Source of the DNA: DATDAH01 sp036525535
Lineage (GTDB): Bacteria; Actinomycetota; Acidimicrobiia; Acidimicrobiales; DATDAH01
NCBI GenBank assembly: GCA_036525535.1
Contig: DATDAH010000120.1
Span: 1-6,849, forward strand
Direction: 5' to 3'
DNA: 6,849 nucleotides
The notes beneath the pieces are model-generated. The model saw only the letters and a program-made list of their open reading frames with translations, ran no database searches and was not told the DNA's origin. Shown here in pieces: positions 1 to 6,463 of this stretch. Position 1 is the first letter of the stretch, and each line of letters begins with the position of its first letter. Position numbers and translations under genes: made by a program.

Positions 1-2
1 AG

Positions 3-203
3 GGGCCGGGCATGACCCCCGACCAGCGGGAGCGGGCCTTCGACCGCTTCTGGCAGGGGCCGGAGGGCACGGGGTCGAGCGGCCTCGGCCTGGCCATCGT
101 CCAGAAGCTGGTCCAAGCCGACGGTGGTCACGTCGAGCTGCGCGAGGCGCCGGAGGGAGGGCTCGATGCCGTCGTCCAGCTGCACCCGGCGCCTGAGCAC
201 TAG
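3..203 (+). CDS. Sensor histidine kinase, C-terminal end of the ATP-binding domain (5' truncated by window)
   Basis: Only the last ~67 codons are visible. The reading frame is open to the left edge, so the ATG at 12 is an internal methionine. The residues match the end of a HATPase_c domain in the usual order: a G1-box end (GPGM), an F-box (FDRFW) and a G2-box (SSGLGLAIVQKL) followed by GGHVEL. In this family these loops bind ATP, and the protein autophosphorylates a histidine and passes the phosphate to a response regulator. The sensing part, the phosphorylated histidine and any partner regulator lie outside the window. The end is normal for the family, with no extra domain after the kinase core. 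It converges on the DUF2231-type gene, with 22 bp between the two stops. The domain call is firm; the signal it senses cannot be told. Confidence 0.92.
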   Translation, partial: GPGMTPDQRERAFDRFWQGPEGTGSSGLGLAIVQKLVQADGGHVELREAPEGGLDAVVQLHPAPEH

Positions 204-206
204 GCG

Positions 207-220
207 TCGGGCGGGCCCGA
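207..220. terminator. Possible bidirectional hairpin between convergent genes
   Basis: The arms TCGGG (207-211) and CCCGA (216-220) pair around a CGGG loop. They lie in the 22-bp gap between the stop of the histidine kinase (+) and the stop of the DUF2231-type gene (-). The position suits a shared terminator. There is no T-run on either side and the stem is only five pairs, so this is weak. Confidence 0.3.
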
Positions 221-225
221 AGCAG

Positions 226-759
226 TCAGTCCTCGTCGTTGTCGGTGTCCGGGCCGCCCCCGGACTCACCCTCGGGGTGATCCTGGATCTCCTGCCAGGT
301 GGCGCGGGCGCCGCTGTGTCCGACCTGGGCGATGCGCACCGTGCCCACGACCGAGGCGAGGATGGCGGCGGTGGACATCGCGATGACCGCCGGTCCCATC
401 CAGGACGGCTGGCTTTCGGCGTCGGTCGATGCGCGGCGCCGGTCGAGGACCATCACGCCCGAGGCGGTGATGAAGATCGGTAGGGCGAACCAGGGCATGG
501 TCTCGCCGAGCTCGGCATGCTCCTCGGTCAGCTCGCTCTCGTCGGTCTTCTCCTGGAGTGACTCGCCGCTGCCCTGCCCCAACAGCGCCAAGACGAAGGC
601 CGAGGCGGTGAGGGCCACGACGATCCAGCCGATGTGCAGTCGGGCCTTGGCCGACACTGCGATGGCGATGGTGCCGATCGCCGCCAGGGGGACCAGCACG
701 ACCGCGGCATGCACGATCAGCGGGTGGGCGGGCAGGCCGAAGAGCGTGTCGAGTTCCAT
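226..759 (-). CDS. DUF2231-type four-helix membrane protein
   Basis: A 177-residue protein with four hydrophobic segments at about residues 14-35, 43-62, 89-105 and 121-141. The first carries the pattern LPAHPLIVHAAVVLVP, and GHSGARATW follows the last; both match what I recall of DUF2231 membrane proteins (HP-x-VH and GHxG motifs). Histidines 12, 17, 81 and 148 sit at or near helix ends and could bind metal or haem, but that is inference. The linker at ~66-86 is highly charged and the C-terminal tail is acidic (DTDNDED). The frame stays open to 1038, but I chose the ATG at 759 because it places the HP motif at residue 12, as usual near the start of this family. Its Shine-Dalgarno is poor. 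The function of the family is not established. It is divergent from the GGDEF-EAL gene and convergent with the histidine kinase. Confidence 0.78.
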   Translation of the reverse strand: MELDTLFGLPAHPLIVHAAVVLVPLAAIGTIAIAVSAKARLHIGWIVVALTASAFVLALLGQGSGESLQEKTDESELTEEHAELGETMPWFALPIFITASGVMVLDRRRASTDAESQPSWMGPAVIAMSTAAILASVVGTVRIAQVGHSGARATWQEIQDHPEGESGGGPDTDNDED

Positions 760-985
760 TCCCGAGAGCCTGCGCCACGACCCGACGTCGACGCAGGGTA
801 CGAGGTCCCGATCTCGCCTGACTTGGGCAGAACTTTGCCTTCCCTTGGCGCAGAGCGTGCGAACCGGCGCAAGATCAGACCCCTCAGGCGTGGGACGATC
901 CGCACCGCCGGGTCCCGGGACGCCAAGCGCCCAAGTGTCAATTCGGGCCGAAGGCGGCCGACGGAAGGACGTGCAGGATGTGGGG
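760..985. other. Divergent intergenic region, presumed promoters for both flanking genes
   Basis: These 226 bp separate two genes that point away from each other, so promoters for both should lie here. I see no convincing -35/-10 pair on either strand. A perfect 10-bp palindrome, GTCCCGGGAC, sits at 912-921, and a short inverted repeat TTCGG-G-CCGAA at 942-952. Either could be an operator or chance in GC-rich DNA. The frames of both neighbours are open across the gap, which makes automatic start calls unreliable here. Confidence 0.4.
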
Positions 986-3466
986 GTGAGCACCGCCTCC
1001 GACCTGCTCGCGTCCGTCGAGCCGCCGCGCCGCGACATCGACCGCAGCGAGGAACGCTTCCCCGGCGCCTTCGATCAGAGCCCGCTGGGCGGGCTGATCC
1101 TGGACGGCGGGCTGCGCATCCTGCAGTCGAACCTGGCCATCCAGCGCTTGTTGGGCCGGCGGGCGGACGAGCTGATCGGCCAGGACGCCCTCGCGTTTGC
1201 CCACCTCGAGGACCGAGAAGAGGTCCGGCGGGAGGTGGTCCGGCTCTTCACCGGGGACGTCGACGAGGTCCGGTTGGCGACGCGCTGCCTGCAGGCGTCG
1301 GGCGAGGCGGTGAGTGTTCGCCTGACCGCTTCGTTGGTGCGCGACGAGGTAGGCAACCCCCGCTACGGGATCGCCCTGGTCGAGGACATCACGGCCGCGG
1401 TCGAGGCGTCATTGGAGACCGAGCACGAGCGGGAGCGCCTGACGAAGGCGCTGGAGGCCGGCAACCTCGCCGTCTGGGAGCTGGATCTGGTCACCGGTGT
1501 CTTCACCATGTGGGACCACGCCGAGTCGGCGTCCGGCGGTCTGGCGGCCCGGCCCGCCCCCGACTTCACGGACTTCTTGGAGCGGGTCGTCCCCGAGGAC
1601 CGGCATCTGTTCCTGGAAGGCCAGCCGGCCCCGGGTGAGTCCTTCGCCGTGGACTACCGCGTCGACGACGACGGCGAGATCACGTGGCGACGCAGCCAGG
1701 GGCGTGCGGTCGGCGACGCCAACGGTCGCACCGTGGCCCTCCGGGGCACGACGATCGATGTCACGGCCACCCGCGAGGCGGAGGCCGAAGCCGCGGCGGT
1801 GTTCCGGCGGACGGTCGAGGTCGCCCACGACGCCTTCGTCGGGGCCGACGCCCAGGGCCGGATCACCGACTGGAACCCGGCCGCCGAGCAGATGTTCGGG
1901 TGGCCGGCGGAGGAGGTGCTCGGCGAGCTGATGGTCGATCACGTCTTCGTGGCCGAGGATCGGCCCTACTACCAGGACCGGATCGAAGCGCTGAGCGCGT
2001 CCGGGGCCGACCAGCTTCCCCCCGTCCGCTTCGAGCTGCCGACCCAGCACCGCGACGGGACCGTGTTCCCGGTCGAGCTCTCCTTGGTGGTCGTCACCTC
2101 GCAGGGCCGGCACCACATGCGGGCGTTCCTGCGGGACATCGGCGAGCGCCGGGCCCACGAGCGGGACCGGGCCAATCGGGTGCTGGTCGATCAGATGACG
2201 GGTCTGCCCAACCGGACCCTGCTCGTCGATCGACTGGAGCAGGCCATGGGTCGGGGGACTCCGCCGGGCGCGAATGCGGTCCTGTTCATCGACCTCGACC
2301 GCTTCAAGTCGGTCAACGAGGTCTCCGGCCACGGCGTGGGCGACGCCGTGCTGGCCGCCGTGGCCGGCCGCCTGTGCGAGGTGGTGCGACCCGACGACAC
2401 CGTTGCCCGGCACGGCGGCGACGAGTTCATCGTGCTCTGCGAGAACCTGACGGTCGAGGCCGATGCCGCGGAGGTCGCGGAAAGGATCCTCGACGCGTTC
2501 TCCCGGCCGCTCGCGGTGGCCGGCCGGCGCTTCACGATGGACCTCAGCATCGGCGTGGCCGTCGCCGACCGGACGGCGACGGATGCCGCCTGCGTCATCC
2601 GGCACGCCGACATCGCCATGCAACACGCCAAGGCCCTCGGGGGAGCGCGGGTCGAGGTCTTCGAGCCGGAAGTGGCCGATCGCTCGGCCCGACGCCTCGA
2701 CCTCGAACAGGAGCTGCGGCGGGGCTTGAGCAGCGGGCAGGTGGGTGTCGTCTACCAGCCGGTCGTCACCTTCGGCGGCCGTCTGGTGAGCATGGAGGCC
2801 CTGGCCCGCTGGGAGCACCCGGAACTGGGCCCCATATCGCCCGCCGAGTTCATCCCCGTCGCCGAGCAGACCGGCCTGATCGTCGACCTCGGGGCCCGTG
2901 TGCTGAACGAGGCCTGTGGCCAGCTCGCCGAGTGGCGGAACCGCCCGGGCTGGGAGCGCCTGACCATGGCGGCGAACCTGTCCGGTCGCCAGCTGACCGA
3001 ACCGGACCTGGTCTCGACCGTGTCCGGCATCCTCGCCACCCACGACCTGCCCATCGACGCCATCTGCCTGGAGATCACCGAGTCGATGCTGATGGACGAC
3101 TCGTCCCGGGCTGCCGCCACCGTGGACGAGCTGGCCGAGCTCGGCGTCGTCCTGGCCGTCGACGACTTCGGGACCGGCTACTCGTCCCTGCTCTACCTCC
3201 GTCGGTTCCCGGTGCACGCCCTGAAGCTGGACTGGTCCTTCGTGGCCGGGATCGGCACCAACCGGGTGGACACGGCCATCGTCGCCTCGATGGTCGACCT
3301 CGCCCGGGCGTTGCGCCTGGTGTCGATCGCCGAGGGCGTCGAGACCCAGGCGCAGGCCGAAGCGCTGCAGGCCCAGGGCTGCGACCTGGCCCAGGGCCAT
3401 CACTGGGCGCCCCCGTTGTCGGCCGAGGCCTTCGGCCGTCTCCTGGACGACTCCCGCTTCACCTGA
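986..3466 (+). CDS. PAS-PAS-PAS-GGDEF-EAL protein, diguanylate cyclase / c-di-GMP phosphodiesterase
   Basis: A cytoplasmic protein of 826 residues with no signal peptide or membrane segment. Three PAS sensor domains (about 20-140, 156-265 with a PAS_3-like look, and 272-392) lead into a GGDEF domain (~395-555) and an EAL domain (~570-815). GGDEF domains join two GTP into c-di-GMP and EAL domains linearise it to pGpG. The cyclase looks competent: D436 in FIDLDRFK, the signature GGDEF at 477-481, and an inhibitory-site RxxD (R468-D471) five residues before it. The EAL side keeps Q591, E604 (EAL), N664, E696, D726-D727 (DDFGTGYSS), K747, E783 and Q803, the known metal and catalytic positions. 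GTG at 986 is preferred because AGGA (975-978) lies 7 bases upstream; GTG at 980 or 971 is possible. The frame is open back to 299, but that stretch lies opposite the DUF2231-type gene and has no domain. The net direction of activity cannot be read from sequence. Confidence 0.95.
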   Translation: MSTASDLLASVEPPRRDIDRSEERFPGAFDQSPLGGLILDGGLRILQSNLAIQRLLGRRADELIGQDALAFAHLEDREEVRREVVRLFTGDVDEVRLATRCLQASGEAVSVRLTASLVRDEVGNPRYGIALVEDITAAVEASLETEHERERLTKALEAGNLAVWELDLVTGVFTMWDHAESASGGLAARPAPDFTDFLERVVPEDRHLFLEGQPAPGESFAVDYRVDDDGEITWRRSQGRAVGDANGRTVALRGTTIDVTATREAEAEAAAVFRRTVEVAHDAFVGADAQGRITDWNPAAEQMFGWPAEEVLGELMVDHVFVAEDRPYYQDRIEALSASGADQLPPVRFELPTQHRDGTVFPVELSLVVVTSQGRHHMRAFLRDIGERRAHERDRANRVLVDQMTGLPNRTLLVDRLEQAMGRGTPPGANAVLFIDLDRFKSVNEVSGHGVGDAVLAAVAGRLCEVVRPDDTVARHGGDEFIVLCENLTVEADAAEVAERILDAFSRPLAVAGRRFTMDLSIGVAVADRTATDAACVIRHADIAMQHAKALGGARVEVFEPEVADRSARRLDLEQELRRGLSSGQVGVVYQPVVTFGGRLVSMEALARWEHPELGPISPAEFIPVAEQTGLIVDLGARVLNEACGQLAEWRNRPGWERLTMAANLSGRQLTEPDLVSTVSGILATHDLPIDAICLEITESMLMDDSSRAAATVDELAELGVVLAVDDFGTGYSSLLYLRRFPVHALKLDWSFVAGIGTNRVDTAIVASMVDLARALRLVSIAEGVETQAQAEALQAQGCDLAQGHHWAPPLSAEAFGRLLDDSRFT

Positions 3467-3482
3467 GGCCGCTCGTCGCTCA

Positions 3483-3838
3483 CCCCTGTTCATCGGCTCG
3501 CTCCTCGACCAGGTTCCCGTCGTCGAGGCGCCGGGCGCCACCGTGACGCTCGCCGAGCCGGAGCCCTTCGACGGCGTCGATCTCTCGTCCGGTTTCGTGC
3601 CCACACCCACTTCGTCGCTGACGTGGACGCGGAGGGGACCGAGCCCTTGACCGTGGCCGTCGTGGCCACGGGGCGGGCGGCCGCGGTCACCCCGACCTGG
3701 CCGTCGGGGGACAACCCCCATCACCTCGAGGCCATGTCGGTCCCCGATGTCTTCCACGACGGCACCAACACCGTCGAGCTCTACCTGGTCGGTGGCACCG
3801 AGCGGGCCCGGACCCTGGCCCCGATCTCGCGGGCCTAG
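3483..3838 (+). pseudogene. Frameshifted C-terminal remnant, possibly of a membrane sulfatase-like protein
   Basis: Two consecutive frames give protein-like text that reads as one chain. From ~3486, frame 3 reads LFIGSLLDQVPVV and on to DLSSGFVP (ending ~3602). From 3608, frame 2 continues HFVADVD, LTVAVVATGRAAAVT and DGTNTVELYLVGG to a TAG at 3836-3838. Joining them needs a small indel at about 3600-3608, inside CCCACACCCAC, where a repeated unit could have slipped. The rest of frame 3 degrades into TRRGPSP and then stops. The joined ~118 residues resemble, from memory, the soluble C-terminal tail of large membrane sulfatases in Acidimicrobiia (a beta-rich segment with DGxNxVExY near the end); the catalytic domain is absent. 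No start codon or Shine-Dalgarno is clear and it begins within ~20 bp of the preceding stop. Alternatives are a small unknown gene starting at 3623 (71 residues), or a sequencing error in a short gene. Confidence 0.42.
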
Positions 3839-4155
3839 CCGCCCGGGGCGCGGTAGGTCGGCGAGCGCTTCGTCGCGGCGTCGACCTGCTCGGGCGTGAG
3901 CAGGGTCACGGTGCGGACTGAGGCCTTCCCCGAGGCACCGACGGTGAGGCCGATGGCCGCGGCGGCCTCGTCGTCGGGCAGGTCGACCAGTACAAAGGCG
4001 TCGTCACTGCCGAAGGCGAAGTAGAAGCTCTCGACAGAGCCCCCCATGCTCTCGGCCATCTCGTTGATGGCGCTGCGGCGGGCGGACCCACCACCGTCGA
4101 GCACGCCCTGGGCCCCCTCGGAGCTGTAGCTGGCGATGAACAGGTACTTGGGCAT
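3835..4155 (-). CDS. GYD-domain protein
   Basis: A soluble protein of 106 residues, normal length for the GYD family (PF08734), which is named for a motif and has no settled biochemical role. It opens with MPKYLFIASYSSEGAQG. ARRSAINEMAESMGG, FYFAFGSDDAFVLVDLPD and LLTPEQVDAATKRSPTYRAPG then follow in the order I recall for the family, a compact alpha/beta ferredoxin-like fold. The ATG at 4155 has a strong GAAGGGGG ribosome site at 4161-4168. The gene lies 79 bp downstream of the phosphotransferase on the same strand, so it may be the third gene of that operon or have its own promoter in that gap. Its TAG overlaps the TAG of the opposing remnant within the palindrome CTAG. The family call is firm; the function is unknown. 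Confidence 0.9.
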   Translation of the reverse strand: MPKYLFIASYSSEGAQGVLDGGGSARRSAINEMAESMGGSVESFYFAFGSDDAFVLVDLPDDEAAAAIGLTVGASGKASVRTVTLLTPEQVDAATKRSPTYRAPGG

Positions 4156-4234
4156 GGCCGCCCCCTTCTGGCCACCGTTTCGACGGCCGAGGCCGCCGAC
4201 CGTACTGCTCCCGAATCGGCCGTGCAGATCCGAC

Positions 4235-5299
4235 TCAGAGGAGCGAGAACGGATCCAGGTCGTCGACGGCGACGAGGCCGCGGCGGAGCATCGTCAGGAA
4301 CATGGCGTCAGCCTGTTCGGAGCGCTCAGCGGTCGCGTACACCGCGCCGAGCACGGTGATGAGCGGGCCCTGAAGCACGCCCAGCCGGTACTCGGCGATG
4401 GCGTCAGCCTCGTCGAGCTGCACCCCGTGGGTGGCCAGACCGTCCCGCCAGGTGGTCACCAGGCGGTCCTCGCAGGTACGCCGGACCTCCGGCTCGAGGC
4501 TGTTGCCGCAGAAGTACGCCAGGTCACGACCGGGCGGGACGACGGAGAGGGTCTGCCAGTCCACGGCGCTCACGGCGCCATCGGGCCCGAAAAGGAGATT
4601 GTCGAGGCGGTAGTCGCCGTGGCCCACGGCGAACCGGTCGACGCGGGCGATCCACGGCGTGATGGCCTCGGCGACGTGGTGGAGCAGCGTGACCTGGCCC
4701 GAGTCGAGCTCGGCCTCGTAGCGCCCGACGAATGTGGTGACGGCCGAGGCGTAGATCTCACCCAGGAGGGCGGCGCCGTCCTCGTCGACCGGGTCGAGCT
4801 CCGGATGGCTCCAGAGGGTGGCGTCGTCCCAACGGGGGCCGTGGAGCCCGGCCAGGTTGGCGACCGCGGCCTCGGCCGCCGCCGGCCCGCAGCCCGCCAG
4901 CTGGTCGCCGGTCTCGGCGGGGGCGAGGTCCTCCAGCAGCAGCGTGAAGACCGTGCCGTCCGCGCTGATGGCGCCGTACCAGCATCGGGGGGTGCGCACG
5001 GCGACCGTGGCGGCGATGTCCAGGTAGAAGGCGACCTCCTTGCGGTAACCGCCGGACACGATCGACCGGTCGGCGCCTGCGCCGAGCTTGGCGACCAGGC
5101 GGGAGGGCATGGCACCGCCGCCGCCGCCGTTCAGCTCCAGAGCGAGGCGGTAGTTGGCTCCGATCTGGCCGTGGCCGATCGGCTCGGCGTCGGCGGCCGT
5201 GACGGTGACCTCGTGGCCACCGGCCCGCAGGGCGGCCGTCAGCCAGGCCGGCGTGAGGTCGTCGCGGTCGTCGACAGGACCCGGATCGCCCGCCGTCAC
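4235..5299 (-). CDS. APH/EcKinase-like phosphotransferase
   Basis: A protein of 354 residues with the fold order of aminoglycoside-phosphotransferase and ecdysteroid-kinase-like enzymes, which move the gamma-phosphate of ATP to a hydroxyl of a small molecule. Visible motifs are a glycine-rich loop IGHGQIGANYRL (41-52), a probable ATP-anchoring lysine in LVAKLG (K71) with E88 as its likely partner, a hinge LLLEDLAP (120-127) followed by GDQLAGC, the catalytic HGDYRLDN (227-234; D229 as base, N234 as metal ligand) and DWQ (D247) in place of DFG. All key residues are present, so it should be active. Start: GTG at 5299 overlaps the TGA of the upstream oxidoreductase as GTGA, which implies translational coupling; the frame is open further upstream but only antisense to that gene. 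Related actinobacterial proteins often sit with lipid or steroid catabolism genes. The substrate is unknown, and antibiotic resistance should not be assumed. Confidence 0.9.
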   Translation of the reverse strand: MTAGDPGPVDDRDDLTPAWLTAALRAGGHEVTVTAADAEPIGHGQIGANYRLALELNGGGGGAMPSRLVAKLGAGADRSIVSGGYRKEVAFYLDIAATVAVRTPRCWYGAISADGTVFTLLLEDLAPAETGDQLAGCGPAAAEAAVANLAGLHGPRWDDATLWSHPELDPVDEDGAALLGEIYASAVTTFVGRYEAELDSGQVTLLHHVAEAITPWIARVDRFAVGHGDYRLDNLLFGPDGAVSAVDWQTLSVVPPGRDLAYFCGNSLEPEVRRTCEDRLVTTWRDGLATHGVQLDEADAIAEYRLGVLQGPLITVLGAVYATAERSEQADAMFLTMLRRGLVAVDDLDPFSLL

Positions 5300-6339
5300 A
5301 CCGATGCCCGGTAGGCCTCGACGATCGGCGCCAGCTCGGTGGGTGTGGCGCCGTGGAGGATGACGGCGTCGGCGCCGAGGTCGAACTGCTCCCGCACGGT
5401 GGCGACACACTGCGCGGGGCTGCCGGTGGCCGCGGGGGCGAGCCACTCGTCGGGGATGAGCGTGGCGATGTGCTCGAGCTGCTCGGTGGTCGCCCGCTGG
5501 TCGATGCCCCCGGCGAACGTGGCGATCACCTCGTCGGCCCGGAAGCGCTCGAGGGGCGACGGGTCCCAACCGTTGGTCGCCACCATGAGGTCGCCGTAGC
5601 CCTGCAGGTAGGTGGCCATCCGGCCGACGGTCTTGCGGAGTCGCAGGTCCTCGGGCAGGTGGTCGCCGACCGTGGCCAGGCACGACCACACCCGCACCGA
5701 GGCCGGGTCCCGACCGGCCTGTTCGGCGGCGTCCTTCACCGTCCGGACGCAGCGGGCGAGGGTCTCGTCGGTGAAGAAGGTGTGGAGGACCACCTCGTCG
5801 AACGCCCGCCCGCCGAGCGCCAACGAGTGGGGGCCGAAGGCGGTCAGCAGGATGGGGATGTCGTCGTCGAACTCGGCGCCGAGGTGGAGCAGCGGCCACG
5901 AGCCGGCCGGCCCGTCGTGGCCGATGACGACCTCGCCGTGCCAGAGGCGGCGCATCAGGCCGGCGAAGTCCTCCATCTGGGCCGTGGTGATGCGGGGGAT
6001 GCCATAGAGGTCCTGCAGAGGGGCGATGCCCCGGCCCAATCCGAGGCCGAACCGTCCACCCGAGAGCCGGTGCATCGTCGTCGCGTACGACGCGGTCACC
6101 ATCGGGTGGCGTGTGTTGTGGTTGGTCGCGGCGGTGGCGACCTGGATCTCGGAGGTCACGGCGGCGGCGGCGCCCGACAGCGTCACCGCCTCCTTGATGT
6201 TGTAGCGCTCCGAGATGAAGGCGGTGCCGAGCCCCATCGCCTCGCCGTCGCGCATCTCGTCCAGCAACTCCGCCGGCGACTGCGGCGCACCCGCCAGTGC
6301 GTAGAACCCGAGCTCCGGCATTCGATCGGCCACGGTCAT
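5296..6339 (-). CDS. LLM-class F420-dependent oxidoreductase (resembles TIGR03857, MSMEG_2249 family)
   Basis: A protein of 347 residues in the luciferase-like monooxygenase superfamily, a TIM barrel that in this branch uses the deazaflavin F420 for hydride transfer. Diagnostic stretches are ELGFYALAG (9-17), AFISERYNIKEA (40-51), ATNHNTRHPMVTA (71-83), MHRLSGGRFGLGLGRG (89-104), then PRITTAQMEDFAGLMRRLW, VLHTFFTDETLA, ATYLQGYGDL, ATTEQLEHIATLIPDEWLA and a C-terminal VILHGATPTELAP. From memory this matches the MSMEG_2249 family closely along its whole length. The ATG at 6339 is chosen because GTGAGG lies just upstream (6343-6348, a tight 3-base spacing). A GTG at 6360 or the ATG at 6321 are alternatives. 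It is the first gene of a likely operon, overlapping the phosphotransferase by 4 bases. The natural substrate is unknown. Its promoter should lie in 6340-6404 or further upstream, where the integrated element now begins. Confidence 0.93.
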   Translation of the reverse strand: MTVADRMPELGFYALAGAPQSPAELLDEMRDGEAMGLGTAFISERYNIKEAVTLSGAAAAVTSEIQVATAATNHNTRHPMVTASYATTMHRLSGGRFGLGLGRGIAPLQDLYGIPRITTAQMEDFAGLMRRLWHGEVVIGHDGPAGSWPLLHLGAEFDDDIPILLTAFGPHSLALGGRAFDEVVLHTFFTDETLARCVRTVKDAAEQAGRDPASVRVWSCLATVGDHLPEDLRLRKTVGRMATYLQGYGDLMVATNGWDPSPLERFRADEVIATFAGGIDQRATTEQLEHIATLIPDEWLAPAATGSPAQCVATVREQFDLGADAVILHGATPTELAPIVEAYRASV

Positions 6340-6373
6340 GATCCTCACAGGTCGCCGCACCCGGTGGGAACGC

Positions 6374-6403
6374 CGACCGGGGTTGGACTGTCAGCGCCGG
6401 TCG
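6374..6403 (-). terminator. Inverted repeat just after the tRNA 3' end, possible tRNA terminator
   Basis: The arms CGACCGG (6374-6380) and CCGGTCG (6397-6403) are perfect 7-bp complements with a 16-base loop. The hairpin begins one base past the CCA end of the tRNA remnant, where a tRNA terminator would sit. No T-run follows, so it could equally be a binding site or chance. Confidence 0.33.
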
Positions 6404-6404
6404 T

Positions 6405-6454
6405 TGGCGCCCTCGGCAGGATTCGAACCTGCGACACACGGTTTAGGAAACCGT
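6405..6454 (-). tRNA. 3' half of tRNA-Arg (anticodon CCT), 5' half missing: attachment-site remnant
   Basis: Read on the minus strand, this is tRNA positions ~27-76: a five-pair anticodon stem (ACGGT with ACCGT), the seven-base loop TTCCTAA with anticodon CCT (plus-strand 6445-6447), a five-base variable region, a five-pair T stem (GCAGG with CCTGC) around TTCGAAT, the 3' acceptor strand CGAGGGC, discriminator G and an encoded CCA (6405-6407). CCT would read AGG codons for arginine. The 5' acceptor strand should be close to GCCCTCG, preceded by the D arm, and neither occurs in the DNA upstream (6455-6520), so this copy cannot make a tRNA. With an integrase gene ~125 bp away, the simplest reading is the leftover 3' end of a tRNA gene split by an integrating element, with the complete gene expected at the other end. 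Confidence 0.87.
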
Positions 6455-6455
6455 G
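6437..6455. repeat. Inverted repeat around the anticodon, likely integrase core (crossover) site
   Basis: CACGGTTT (6437-6444) and AAACCGTG (6448-6455) are perfect 8-bp arms around AGG, the complement of the anticodon. It is the anticodon stem-loop extended on both sides. Tyrosine recombinases that use tRNA genes commonly bind such arms as core sites and cut in the anticodon loop. Assignment as the crossover site is inference. Confidence 0.5.
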
Positions 6456-6463
6456 CACTTCCG

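Noticed and set aside
936..941. Perfect TTGACA on the minus strand as -35 of the DUF2231-type gene
   Set aside because: At a 17-bp spacing the following hexamer is CCGGGA, nothing like a -10, and the position is ~180 bp from the start codon.
299..985. N-terminal extension of the GGDEF-EAL frame
   Set aside because: It is antisense to the DUF2231-type gene, has no domain, and a better start with a ribosome site exists at 986.
1409..3757. 782-residue open frame on the minus strand opposite the GGDEF-EAL gene
   Set aside because: It is arginine/glycine/histidine-rich text with no domain, and lies wholly antisense to a gene with clear motifs. Long antisense frames are expected in GC-rich DNA.
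4156..4234. Terminator between the phosphotransferase and GYD genes
   Set aside because: Only a short GC-rich self-complementary stretch near 4190-4203 is visible, with no T-run; not enough to call.
5300..6439. Upstream extension of the phosphotransferase frame
   Set aside because: It overlaps the LLM oxidoreductase in another frame, is arginine/proline-rich without motifs, and even enters the tRNA remnant; the GTG at 5299 is the sensible start.
6438..6454. Group I intron interrupting the tRNA (known in some bacterial tRNA-Arg(CCT) genes)
   Set aside because: Such introns split the anticodon loop or its edge; here the anticodon arm is intact and the break is 5' of it, next to an integrase gene.
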